Origin: Prochlorococcus sp. AG-355-K03
GTDB lineage: Bacteria; Cyanobacteriota; Cyanobacteriia; PCC-6307; Cyanobiaceae
Direction: 5' to 3'
Assembly (NCBI GenBank): GCA_003278685.1
Contig: QCDS01000009.1
Span: forward strand, 1-33,610
Length of the DNA: 33,610 nucleotides
Below are positions 8,125-16,589 of the stretch, in pieces; position 1 is the stretch's first letter, and every line of letters begins with the position of its first letter. Made by a program: the position numbers and the translations under genes. Under the pieces are notes generated by a model. It did not search any database. It was not told the origin of the DNA and saw nothing but the letters and a program-made list of their open reading frames with translations.

Positions 8125-9018
8125 CTAATAAGAATCAGTAAATATCCTTAGTTTCTCTTTTGTGGAGCTTGGGATATTTTCTTTTTGGGTTATCAATCCA
8201 TCTTTTAATGAAAAATGAGATTTGCTTTTTGGTCTTTCTTTTTCAATTAATTTTGCTACTTCAAATATTATTTTATTAGCCACTTCAGTATTTGATCTAA
8301 GATTATCCAAAACCATCTCTACTGAAACTTCTTGATGAGTTTGATGCCAGCAATCATAATCAGTAACCATAGATAAGGAGGAGTAAGCTATTTCAGCTTC
8401 TTTAGCTAATCTTGCTTCTGTATGATTCGTCATTCCTATTATTGAACATCCCCAACTTCTATATAAATTAGATTCTGCTCTAGTTGAGAAAGCGGGACCT
8501 TCCATTGCTAGATAGGTACCCCCTCTATGTAATTGTCTACCGCCAGGAATATTTTTTTCTCCGATTTCACTTAATATACGTGATAAATTTGTGCAGAAGG
8601 GATCTCCCATTGTTACGTGAGCAACAGCTCCCTCGTTAAAGAAGGTTGCAGGTCTATTTTTTGTACGGTCTATAAATTGATCTGGAACCACTATATCAAG
8701 TGGCCTTATCTGTTCTTGTAATGAACCAACTGCTGATGGAGCAATAATCCATCTTACTCCTATTGATCTTAGAGCCCAAATATTAGCTTTGTAAGGAATT
8801 TCAGAAGGATTTAAACTATGTGTTCTGCCATGTCTAGGAATAAATGCTATCTCTAGGTTTCCAAGATTATATACTTTTATTGAATCAGAAGGTTTACCAT
8901 AGGGAGTATTGATTTCTAGTTCTCTTATGTACTTTATTTGATCCATTGAATAAAATCCACTTCCACCAATCACTCCTAATCTTGATTTTTCAATTGGTAA
9001 TAAATGTTCTTTATTCAT
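8125..9018 (-). CDS. mtnP: S-methyl-5'-thioadenosine phosphorylase (MTAP)
   Basis: MtnP cleaves methylthioadenosine, the by-product of polyamine and related SAM reactions, to adenine and methylthioribose-1-phosphate. The 297 residues open with the phosphate-binding loop GVIGGSGFYSM (about 15-25), followed by IPRHGRTHSLNPSEIPYKAN, AMEGPAFSTRAES, and MTNHTEARLAKEAEI then MVTDYDCWH, the block typical of MTAP rather than of plain purine nucleoside phosphorylase. The C-terminal 30 residues are polar and variable. The start is fixed by the loop just downstream of the ATG. It is head to head with the SelD fusion gene, with only 10 bp between start codons. Confidence 0.93.
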   Translation of the reverse strand: MNKEHLLPIEKSRLGVIGGSGFYSMDQIKYIRELEINTPYGKPSDSIKVYNLGNLEIAFIPRHGRTHSLNPSEIPYKANIWALRSIGVRWIIAPSAVGSLQEQIRPLDIVVPDQFIDRTKNRPATFFNEGAVAHVTMGDPFCTNLSRILSEIGEKNIPGGRQLHRGGTYLAMEGPAFSTRAESNLYRSWGCSIIGMTNHTEARLAKEAEIAYSSLSMVTDYDCWHQTHQEVSVEMVLDNLRSNTEVANKIIFEVAKLIEKERPKSKSHFSLKDGLITQKENIPSSTKEKLRIFTDSY

Positions 9019-9028
9019 AGTGATGTAA

Positions 9029-11200
9029 ATGACTTTTAATCATCTGGTACTAATTGGAGGAGGACATTCAAATGTTTCTTTATTGAAGAAATGGTTAATG
9101 TTTCCGAAATTAATGCCAGAAATTCCTGTTTCAATTATATCTAGAGATTCTCATTTGGTTTATTCGGCGATGTTCCCATCGGTGATTTCAAAATCAATCA
9201 CTTTAGAAGAGAGTTTAATTGATATAAAATCTTTAGCAAAAAATGCAAAAGTCTCTTTTATAGAAGAAGAAGTAAAGGATATTGATTTCAATTTAAAGAA
9301 AATTGTTTTAAGTAATAGACCTTCAATTAATTATTCGAAGTTGGTGCTTAATTATGGAAGTCAAACAATAATTCCAAAAGAATTTGAATCACTAGTTAAA
9401 AATCGAAATGCTTTTTCAATTAAACCTTTTTTAAGGGCTTATGACTCAATACTAAAAGAGGACATTTTTGATACATTTAATGAACTTCCATTTGTAATTG
9501 TTGGGAGTGGCCTTGCTGCAATTGAAGTATCATATGCTTTGCGAAAAAGATGGGGAGATAGACCTTTAAAACTTTTATGTGATTCAAGAAAAATTAATAA
9601 TACAATTCTAAAAAGTTTACGGAATTCCAATATTGAATTAGTTGAAAAGCTTAATTTTGATTATGGCAAGATTCTTTTATGTACTGGGAATACATCTCCG
9701 TTATGGGCACAAAAAAAATTATTAGGTTCGGATTCTTATGGCAGAATAATTACAAATCAGAATTTACAGATAAAATGTTTCTCTGGAATCTTTGCTGTAG
9801 GTGATTGCGCAGTTGTAGGTTCAGCAAAAAGACCAGCATCGGGAGTTTTTGCAGTAAAAGTTGTAAATACATTAGTACAAAATCTAAAAAAAGATATAGA
9901 AGGGAGATCATTAAAAAATTGGTTTCCTCAAAAGATCGGATTGCAAATAGTAAATATATTTCCAAGCCATAATCCAAAGGCTTTTGCTATTTATCGCAAT
10001 TTTGTTTTTGGCCCTTCTTTTGTTTTTTGGATTTTAAAGCATAAAATTGATCTCAACTTTATTAAAAAGTTCAGATCAAAAAGGCTAATGATGAAGAGTA
10101 GTGAAAAAAATATTTCATTGAATGATTGCAGAGGATGTGCAGCTAAAATTCCCCAGTTAGTTTTGAATAAATCATTAATAAATTCTAATTTAAATTCTTT
10201 TGCCTCATCACCTGAAGATTCAGTTGAGATATATCAAAATGGGCAAGATATCATCTTGCAAAGTCTAGATGGATTTCCTGCTTTGGTAAGTGATCCTTGG
10301 CTTAATGCAAAAATTACTACTTTGCATGCTTGCTCAGATTTGTGGGCATGCGGAGCAAAACTTTCATCTGCGCAGGCTTTAATCTCATTACCAAAAGTTG
10401 AAAGGGAATTTCAGAGTTATCTCTTTTCTCAATCACTTCAAGGTATTAAATCAACAGTTGAGGATCATGGAGGTGAATTACTTGGAGGCCATACTTTTGA
10501 GGCAAGAAGTTTAGTAAATAAACCTTATTCATTAGGAATAGATATTTCTTTAACAGTTCAAGGTATTTTAAAAAATGGAGCAAAACCATGGCTTAAATCT
10601 GGAATGAATATTGGAGATATTCTCATGATGTCTAGACCTCTGGGCGTTGGGATTTACTTTGCCGGTCAAATGCAAAACATTAATATGCTAAGTAGTTCTT
10701 CTGAAGTAATTAATAATTTAGTAAAGAGTCAGCAATATTTGATTGATGAAATTTATTTTTTTCAAAATCAATTTAAAGAATCATTAGTCAATGCTGCGAC
10801 TGACATTACTGGATATGGATTTATTGGACATCTTAAAGAAATGGTTGAATCATCTAATTTATATAGGCAAAGCAATAATCTTGAACCACTAAAAGTTTTA
10901 TTAGATTTATTTGCATTTAAAGCTTATCCTGGAGTATTTGATTTAATAAGAAAAGACGTTAAAAGTACTTTCTTTCAATCTAATAAAGAAATTTTTGACA
11001 AAATTTATAAAGTAAATAAGCATAAAAGAATAATTAATTTTTTAAACGAAAATTCATTAGAACAAGAGACTTTTAACGAGAGAATATCATTACTATTAGA
11101 TCCTCAAACATGTGGACCCTTGTTGATTAGTTGCAATCGTAAATATGAAAATGTTCTAAAGGATAAATGGTACAAGGTTGGAGAGGTTGTAAAAATGTAA
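9029..11200 (+). CDS. selD: NDH-2-like FAD oxidoreductase fused to selenide, water dikinase (SelD)
   Basis: 723 residues with two domains. Residues about 5-350 are a pyridine nucleotide-disulfide-type FAD oxidoreductase: dinucleotide loop IGGGHSN (9-15), a second NAD(P)-type loop VIVGSGLAAIEV (156-167), and an FAD-contact segment IFAVGDCAVVG (254-264). From about 365 a SelD domain follows, which makes selenophosphate from selenide and ATP. The segment CRGCAAKI places the catalytic Cys (E. coli Cys17) at Cys370 and the essential Lys20 at Lys373. Selenocysteine is not used: the codon is ordinary TGT. Further SelD blocks are LDGFPALVSDPWLNAK and ATDITGYGFIGH. Such fusions are known in cyanobacteria and some algae; the oxidoreductase may supply reduced selenium (inference). 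The likely product use is 2-selenouridine in tRNA. Its stop codon directly abuts that of cca. Confidence 0.93.
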   Translation: MTFNHLVLIGGGHSNVSLLKKWLMFPKLMPEIPVSIISRDSHLVYSAMFPSVISKSITLEESLIDIKSLAKNAKVSFIEEEVKDIDFNLKKIVLSNRPSINYSKLVLNYGSQTIIPKEFESLVKNRNAFSIKPFLRAYDSILKEDIFDTFNELPFVIVGSGLAAIEVSYALRKRWGDRPLKLLCDSRKINNTILKSLRNSNIELVEKLNFDYGKILLCTGNTSPLWAQKKLLGSDSYGRIITNQNLQIKCFSGIFAVGDCAVVGSAKRPASGVFAVKVVNTLVQNLKKDIEGRSLKNWFPQKIGLQIVNIFPSHNPKAFAIYRNFVFGPSFVFWILKHKIDLNFIKKFRSKRLMMKSSEKNISLNDCRGCAAKIPQLVLNKSLINSNLNSFASSPEDSVEIYQNGQDIILQSLDGFPALVSDPWLNAKITTLHACSDLWACGAKLSSAQALISLPKVEREFQSYLFSQSLQGIKSTVEDHGGELLGGHTFEARSLVNKPYSLGIDISLTVQGILKNGAKPWLKSGMNIGDILMMSRPLGVGIYFAGQMQNINMLSSSSEVINNLVKSQQYLIDEIYFFQNQFKESLVNAATDITGYGFIGHLKEMVESSNLYRQSNNLEPLKVLLDLFAFKAYPGVFDLIRKDVKSTFFQSNKEIFDKIYKVNKHKRIINFLNENSLEQETFNERISLLLDPQTCGPLLISCNRKYENVLKDKWYKVGEVVKM

Positions 11201-12448
11201 TTAATTTCTATTTGCCTTGTCAATTTCCAAATATCTTAATCTTTTGATTTCCTTTCCCATCTCCTTCCCTGGGTCCCATCCTTCTTTTTTTAATGTTTCT
11301 CCATCTTTTTTTGATTTTATGAATTTGTAAATAAATAACCACTTAAATAAGTTACGCCAGTATGGTCCTCCATCACAAATTAATAATTTGACTGTCTCAT
11401 CATTAAGGTTTCTGTCCTCAATAAATTCTGTCCAACTTGATGGAGAAAAATGATTTAAATTTTTTTGGTTTGTATTTAATATCTTTTTGATATTTATATA
11501 ATCTTCTAATATTTTTATCTCATTATTATTTATTAAAAATCTTTGACATGCTTTTTCTAAATCTTCTGAATCTTTTAATAAGTAAAGCATATGATTTCCC
11601 TTTAACTTCTTAATCCAATTTAGTCCTCTTAAAAATCTCTTATCGACTTTTATATTTTCATTTAAGATTGAGATAATTTTCCATTTATGAATTATCGAAA
11701 TCACATTAGTCAAATTATCGTGATCGCATATTTCAGCTAGTTCCATCCTTATTCGTATGCCTAGTGCAGGAGGGTAAATCTTTCTCTGATGAGTTTCTGA
11801 ACTTTTCCATGGCCATTGTTTAACTGTTTCTTGAGACTGTTTGAGGGAATTATTTGAAATATTGAAATCTAACCTTGAAGCATATTTTGCACATCTAATT
11901 AATCTACTTGGATCATCTGCAATACTATTACTATGAAGTAAGTTCAATCTTTTACTTTTTATATCAGAAATTCCTCCATAAAGATCATAGATTTTCCTTG
12001 TCGAGACCTCGAAGGCTATTGAATTAATAGTGAAATCTCTCCTCTTAAGATCCTCCTCAATAGTACTTTTATTTACTGTGGGATTTAAGCCTGGAGCAGA
12101 ATAAATTTCTTTTCGTGCAGAAGCAATATCAATTTTATAGTCATTAATATTTATTTCTACAGTGTTGTATAAATTGAATTCCTTGATTAAACATAAATCT
12201 ACATTTACAATATTTTTTTTTATAAATTTGGCAAGAGAGATAGAGGATCCTTCGATAACAAGATCAATATCTACAGGCTTAGAAAACGATTTTTTGTGGA
12301 ATTTTCTAATTAATAAATCTCTTAAATAACCGCCAACAAAAGCTACTTTAGTATTGTTATTAGATTCTATGTATTTAGCAATTAGGTTATATAGATTAAA
12401 TGGAGTTTTGATTAATTCACCTTGGATGTAATCAGAGATATCGTTCAT
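11201..12448 (-). CDS. cca: tRNA nucleotidyltransferase / poly(A) polymerase family
   Basis: Class II nucleotidyltransferase that adds CCA to tRNA 3' ends. The 415 residues show the head motif AFVGGYLRDLL (36-45), catalytic carboxylates in PVDIDLVIEG (Asp60, Asp62), and RRDFTINSIAFEVSTRKIYD, followed by a domain with PSRLIRCAKYASRLDF. Both tRNA genes in this window lack an encoded CCA, so such an enzyme is needed. Cyanobacteria can split CCA and A addition between paralogues, so poly(A) polymerase or a partial activity cannot be excluded. It starts 5 bp after the helicase gene and shares its transcript. The C-terminal half is AT-driven, rich in Asn, Lys and Ile. Confidence 0.9.
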   Translation of the reverse strand: MNDISDYIQGELIKTPFNLYNLIAKYIESNNNTKVAFVGGYLRDLLIRKFHKKSFSKPVDIDLVIEGSSISLAKFIKKNIVNVDLCLIKEFNLYNTVEININDYKIDIASARKEIYSAPGLNPTVNKSTIEEDLKRRDFTINSIAFEVSTRKIYDLYGGISDIKSKRLNLLHSNSIADDPSRLIRCAKYASRLDFNISNNSLKQSQETVKQWPWKSSETHQRKIYPPALGIRIRMELAEICDHDNLTNVISIIHKWKIISILNENIKVDKRFLRGLNWIKKLKGNHMLYLLKDSEDLEKACQRFLINNNEIKILEDYINIKKILNTNQKNLNHFSPSSWTEFIEDRNLNDETVKLLICDGGPYWRNLFKWLFIYKFIKSKKDGETLKKEGWDPGKEMGKEIKRLRYLEIDKANRN

Positions 12449-12453
12449 GAGTT

Positions 12454-14862
12454 TTAACTTACATAACGAATTGGAGCTAATCTGGGATCTAGAATTTTAC
12501 TGCCTTTATCACCAAATTTTACTGCTAAAGATATTTTTTCCCCACTCCCAAAAATATGTATGATTTCACCTTTCCCAAACTTTGAGTGAATTAGCATATC
12601 TCCAACTATCCAGCTTTTCCCTTTACTAGGACCTGAATATAATTTCCTTACTGCATTTATTGGTTTGTTAACAAATTCATTTGGATTGTTTCGATCAACT
12701 CTAGTTAAACGATCAAGATGCCAATCTCTTCTAATTGAAGCACCACCAGTTTGTGGTAATTCGCCATCTATTAAATCTTCAGGTATTTCCGAAAGAAATA
12801 TTGAAGGAATTGTTGCTTCACGCATTCCGCCCCATAATCTTCTTTCTCTGGCATGACTTAAGAAAACTCTTTCTTTAGCTCTAGTAATACCTACATAGCA
12901 TAATCTTCTTTCCTCTTCAAGAAGTGAGGGAGTATCTATTGATCTATGACTAGGGAAGAGACCTTGTTCTAGCCCAGTGATAAAAACATTTTGAAATTCT
13001 AAACCTTTACTATTATGCAGAGTCATGAGAGTTACAGAGTTAGGATTATTTTTCTGCGTATCATTATCAGTTGTTAAGGCTGCTGTAGAAAGAAATCCCT
13101 CTACATCTCCACTTTCTGTTTCTTCTTCATATTGAGTAGCTGCATTAATTAGTTCTTGTAAGTTATTTCTTCTATCTTCAGATTCTTCAGTCCCACTAGA
13201 GATCAAGTCACTTAAATAACCACTTTTTTCTAATATAAGTTGTAGTAGTTGAGCAGGACCTGAATTTTCTAGGTAACACAGTAGATCATTCATAATTTCA
13301 GTAAATTTATTAATTCCTTTTGATGATCGGCCTATTGTTTCTTCAAGACTTTGCTTATCATTAAGAACCTCCCATAATGGGATATTTAACCTATTAGATA
13401 GTTCATTCAGTTTTTGAATAGTAGTCTTACCAATCCCTCTTCTAGGAACATTTATGATGCGTAAAAGACTAACGTTATCTGAAGAATTAACCAGAACTTT
13501 CAAATATGCTATTGCATCTTTAATTTCTCTTCTATCATAAAAACGCAATCCTCCAAAAATTGTATAAGGAATGCGCCACCTTACAAGAGATTCTTCTAAT
13601 ACTCTCGACTGAGCTCTGGTTCGATATAAAATTGCAAAATTTTTCCAAATTGGGTTTTGATTATAGTTATTGAGTGATTTTATTTTATTGGTAATTGCTT
13701 CTGCCTCGGAAATTTCATCATCACAGCTGAGTAACGTTAAAAGTTCCCCTTTTTCTTTAGTAGCCTTTAAAACTTTTTCAATTCTTTCAGAGTTGTTTTC
13801 AATTAATGAGTTTGCAGCATCAAGGATATTGGAAGATGACCTATAATTTTCTTCTAATTTAATTAAAGATGATTTTGTATCGTCGTTGATTGAAGTTTTA
13901 AAATCTTCTTGAAAACCAATTAAAATTCTGAAGTCAGCTGCTCTGAAACTATAAATACTTTGATCAGCATCCCCAACTACAAAAATTGACCGATCTTCCC
14001 AATTGAAGAATTTTTTTGGTTTAGTATTCCCAGCCGTAATTAATTTTATAAGTTCATATTGTGTTCTATTTGTATCTTGATATTCGTCAACTAAAATATG
14101 TTTAAATCTTTTGTGCCAGTAATCTCTGACTATATCATTTTGCCTCAATAAGAAAACAGGCAAAAGCAGAAGATCATCAAAGTCTAAAGAATTATTTTTT
14201 GAGAGCGAAATCCTATATCTCTTGTAAGCTTCTGCAACTGTTTTATCAAAATTATTATCTGCTTTTTCTAAAAGATCATTAGAAGTTAAGCATTGATTTT
14301 TAGCATTACTTATTAATCTTTTAATCTTTTTGGGATCATATCTTTTTGGGTCAAGATTCATATCTTGACTGATAATTTCTTTTACTAATGTTAGAGAATC
14401 TGTTTCATCATAAATTGAAAATTGTCTTGTCCATTTTAGGCCTTCTGGATCAGTATATTTTTCAATATCGTATCTCAGAAGTCTTGAAAATAAGGAATGG
14501 AAAGTACCGATCCAAAGTTTCTGAAGCCTCTCTTGGTGAACGTTTGCTCTTAATTGATTTTGGTCAATTTCTTTGAGAGTTGTCCAAGGCTGACCAAATT
14601 GATTAAAAGCTAATTCTTGGGCTAGAAGAACCTCTAATCTTGCTTTCATTTCTTTAGCAGCTTTGTTAGTGAAAGTGACAGCGAGAATGTTATAGGGATC
14701 TATAGAGTTACCCTCAATAAGGTTTGCAATTCTGTGAGTAAGAGCCTTAGTTTTTCCGCTACCTGCACCCGCTACAACTAATAGTGGTCCATAAACATGT
14801 TTTACTGCTTGAAGTTGTTGTTTGTTTAGGGACTTAAAAAGGAAATTGTTGGTTTGAGACAC
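12454..14862 (-). CDS. uvrD: UvrD/PcrA/Rep-type superfamily 1 DNA helicase
   Basis: An ATP-dependent 3'-5' helicase for repair and replication restart. The 802 residues hold all SF1A motifs: Q-motif LNKQQLQAV, Walker A AGAGSGKT (31-38), motif Ia AVTFTNKAAKEMK, motif II LVDEYQDTNRTQ, motif III VVGDADQSIYSFRAAD, motif IV LEENYRSS, motif V TLHNSKGLEFQNVFITG and motif VI RRLCYVGITRAKERV. The C-terminal 100 residues form the less conserved tail ending in a small beta domain (WIVGDMLIHSKFGKG), as in PcrA/UvrD. In bacteria with one such enzyme it usually does both UvrD and PcrA jobs. It lies between a small upstream gene (22 bp) and cca (5 bp). Confidence 0.95.
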   Translation of the reverse strand: MSQTNNFLFKSLNKQQLQAVKHVYGPLLVVAGAGSGKTKALTHRIANLIEGNSIDPYNILAVTFTNKAAKEMKARLEVLLAQELAFNQFGQPWTTLKEIDQNQLRANVHQERLQKLWIGTFHSLFSRLLRYDIEKYTDPEGLKWTRQFSIYDETDSLTLVKEIISQDMNLDPKRYDPKKIKRLISNAKNQCLTSNDLLEKADNNFDKTVAEAYKRYRISLSKNNSLDFDDLLLLPVFLLRQNDIVRDYWHKRFKHILVDEYQDTNRTQYELIKLITAGNTKPKKFFNWEDRSIFVVGDADQSIYSFRAADFRILIGFQEDFKTSINDDTKSSLIKLEENYRSSSNILDAANSLIENNSERIEKVLKATKEKGELLTLLSCDDEISEAEAITNKIKSLNNYNQNPIWKNFAILYRTRAQSRVLEESLVRWRIPYTIFGGLRFYDRREIKDAIAYLKVLVNSSDNVSLLRIINVPRRGIGKTTIQKLNELSNRLNIPLWEVLNDKQSLEETIGRSSKGINKFTEIMNDLLCYLENSGPAQLLQLILEKSGYLSDLISSGTEESEDRRNNLQELINAATQYEEETESGDVEGFLSTAALTTDNDTQKNNPNSVTLMTLHNSKGLEFQNVFITGLEQGLFPSHRSIDTPSLLEEERRLCYVGITRAKERVFLSHARERRLWGGMREATIPSIFLSEIPEDLIDGELPQTGGASIRRDWHLDRLTRVDRNNPNEFVNKPINAVRKLYSGPSKGKSWIVGDMLIHSKFGKGEIIHIFGSGEKISLAVKFGDKGSKILDPRLAPIRYVS

Positions 14863-14884
14863 TGTTGGAAGGGTTTTTCAAAAA

Positions 14885-15091
14885 TCAGACTTTACTATGA
14901 GATTCAGATTCAGTTTCTAGATCTTCTAACGCTTTTTTTAAATTTATAAGTTCATTATTGTTATTAATTATTTCTTCAAATTTATTTTGAGGCATCTTTA
15001 ATTTCATACTTCTGTCTAGGATTTCTTTTTCCAATCTCTTTTTATATGAGGAAATAAGTTTCTTTGATAATTTTAAATCCTGTTGATCCAA
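14885..15091 (-). CDS. Small helical protein of unknown function
   Basis: 68 residues, not recognised. It is very polar, rich in Lys, Glu, Leu and Asn, with no membrane segment, no Cys and leucines spaced as in a helical or coiled-coil protein (LSKKLISSYKKRLEKEIL and LINLKKALEDLETESE). It ends 22 bp before the helicase start on the same strand and probably shares its transcript. The upstream 179 bp also serve cpeB in the other direction. A real gene is supported by position and by an ATG start; a specific role is not. Confidence 0.6.
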   Translation of the reverse strand: MDQQDLKLSKKLISSYKKRLEKEILDRSMKLKMPQNKFEEIINNNNELINLKKALEDLETESESHSKV

Positions 15092-15270
15092 AACTTTATT
15101 AAAAGTGTAGTTTTATATTAGCGGAAAAAATTTTTTTATTTGAATTATTTCAACTATCACTTTGGAATGAAGTTATTAATTAAGAAGCGTTGCGTTAAGT
15201 TTGAAATTGTATTGTTTTTACTAGCTTTGTATTATTCTTAAGATCGGTCTTTAAAATTTTTACTTCAGGA

Positions 15271-15783
15271 ATGTCAGTTTCAAAGAATAATCAACTATTG
15301 TCAGTCGATAAGAAATTAAATGATTTAAGTAATATAAAAGAATTTATTAATAGTGCAAACTCAAGATTAGATGCAATAACCTCAATAACCAATAATTCAC
15401 ATGCAATTGCAGCAGACGCTGTAACAGCAATGATTTGCGAAAATCAAGATTCACTTAATTCAAAAATATCTTTAAATACAACTAACAAGATGTCCGTTTG
15501 TTTAAGAGATGGAGAAATAATCCTAAGGATTGTTGCTTATCTTTTAATTTCTAATGACGAATCAGTTTTAGAAAAAAGTTGTTTGAAGGATCTTAAAAAT
15601 ACTTATCTTGCGCTTGGGGTACCTTTAAGAAATGCAAGAAGGGTTTTTCAATTAATGCGAGATGCAACTATCTCTGATTTGAATTCAACAGTTAATAATA
15701 TGCCTGGGAAAAAAGGGTTTCTTCCTAAATTAATATCTGAAACAGAGTTTCAATTTGAAAGGATAATTAATCTTTTAAACTAG
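15271..15783 (+). CDS. cpeB: Reduced phycoerythrin beta subunit (class III, CpeB)
   Basis: 170 residues with the phycobiliprotein fold. The core [19 protein letters not shown] holds Cys77, equivalent to chromophore Cys82, and ICENQ holds Cys56, equivalent to Cys61. The partner Cys50 is replaced by Ala45, and the C-terminal chromophore Cys near position 165 is missing from the diverged tail. So only the Cys82-type site looks complete, which agrees with published work on the high-light strain MED4, where CpeS loads one phycoerythrobilin there. No alpha subunit gene is next to it. It cannot be a major antenna; a photoreceptor-like or residual role has been proposed. Its 3' end overlaps cpeS by 17 bp, tail to tail. 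Confidence 0.93.
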   Translation: MSVSKNNQLLSVDKKLNDLSNIKEFINSANSRLDAITSITNNSHAIAADAVTAMICENQDSLNSKISLNTTNKMSVCLRDGEIILRIVAYLLISNDESVLEKSCLKDLKNTYLALGVPLRNARRVFQLMRDATISDLNSTVNNMPGKKGFLPKLISETEFQFERIINLLN

Positions 15784-16318
15784 CTAAATTCCTTATCTCG
15801 GAAGTATGAGAAGTCTGTATAACTGATTTATTTTCCAGATTTCTAATAGTAGAAAATCTGGATCTTATATGAGTGGATAAAAAGGAAATTCTTTCTTCGG
15901 AAACTGTTGATTTATAAATAGTTTTAATGTGTAAATTATTTTGTTCATCAACAAAATAATTTGATGATGAAATAAAGGATTCTGTATAACCTTTATTTCT
16001 TAAAACAATTCCTGAATTTTCATCTTTGGGTAAAAAAATCAGAATAGTTTCATCTCCCTCACTGATATCTTCATTGTCCCAATCACTAATAGCTTGCCAG
16101 TTTATAGAAATGGCTATGCTCTCTAGGTTTAAACTAAATTTATTATTTTTAAAAATTTCGACGACTTTTTTATTTTTTTTGTTGATATGTTTTATATATA
16201 TTTTACTAGTTGAGTTTTCAAATTCCTGAAAAGCTAAAGTGTGAGTACTTCTAATAGATTTCCACTCTCCTATACTTTTATCAATGAATTGATTAATTAT
16301 TGTTAGATTCTTCGTCAA
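15767..16318 (-). CDS. cpeS: CpeS-type phycobiliprotein chromophore lyase
   Basis: CpeS/CpcS proteins (lipocalin-like barrels) attach bilins to Cys82 of phycobiliprotein subunits. The 183 residues start with the family signature [20 protein letters not shown], where other members have FFxxSxGxWxSxRTTHxL, and continue with alternating beta-strand segments; the later [19 protein letters not shown] matches the barrel's closing strands. Its position, facing the only cpeB, supports the partner call. The first 26 bp overlap the end of a 59-residue upstream gene on the same strand. Confidence 0.9.
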   Translation of the reverse strand: MTKNLTIINQFIDKSIGEWKSIRSTHTLAFQEFENSTSKIYIKHINKKNKKVVEIFKNNKFSLNLESIAISINWQAISDWDNEDISEGDETILIFLPKDENSGIVLRNKGYTESFISSSNYFVDEQNNLHIKTIYKSTVSEERISFLSTHIRSRFSTIRNLENKSVIQTSHTSEIRNLASLKD

Positions 16319-16472
16319 GTTTATCTTCTACGGAATGATTTTCTGCTTTTTGTATCATTCTGACCATTGAATCCACCATTAATCTCTTTGCAGAAGTTAC
16401 TTTTAATCCAGAAGGAGTAGTTGATATTTGTTCTCCAGGGCGATCATATGAAGTTGGTCTAAATGGAGTCAT
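16293..16472 (-). CDS. Small protein of unknown function overlapping the cpeS start
   Basis: 59 residues from ATG at 16472. It begins [20 protein letters not shown], is Pro/Thr/Ser-rich there, then has a predicted helix with three Met residues ([15 protein letters not shown]) and an acidic, Asn-rich tail. There is no membrane segment, Cys or signal peptide. The last 26 bp overlap cpeS in another frame, the usual sign of translational coupling. I do not recognise a family. Being first in a two-gene unit with a bilin lyase, it may act in phycoerythrin biology, but that is inference from position only. Confidence 0.65.
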   Translation of the reverse strand: MTPFRPTSYDRPGEQISTTPSGLKVTSAKRLMVDSMVRMIQKAENHSVEDKLDEESNNN

Positions 16473-16589
16473 CTAATAACTTTTAAAATTAATCGATTCC
16501 TATTCTTGCATGAATCATTATTTATATAGTTATTGTTTGCGAAAATGTCATATCTTTCTTCTTTTATAACAGAATTATCAACTGTTTTG

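Noticed and set aside
9439..9977. Minus-strand open frames inside the SelD fusion gene
   Set aside because: Shadows of a long, motif-rich gene on the plus strand; compositions are hydrophobic by AT-rich chance.
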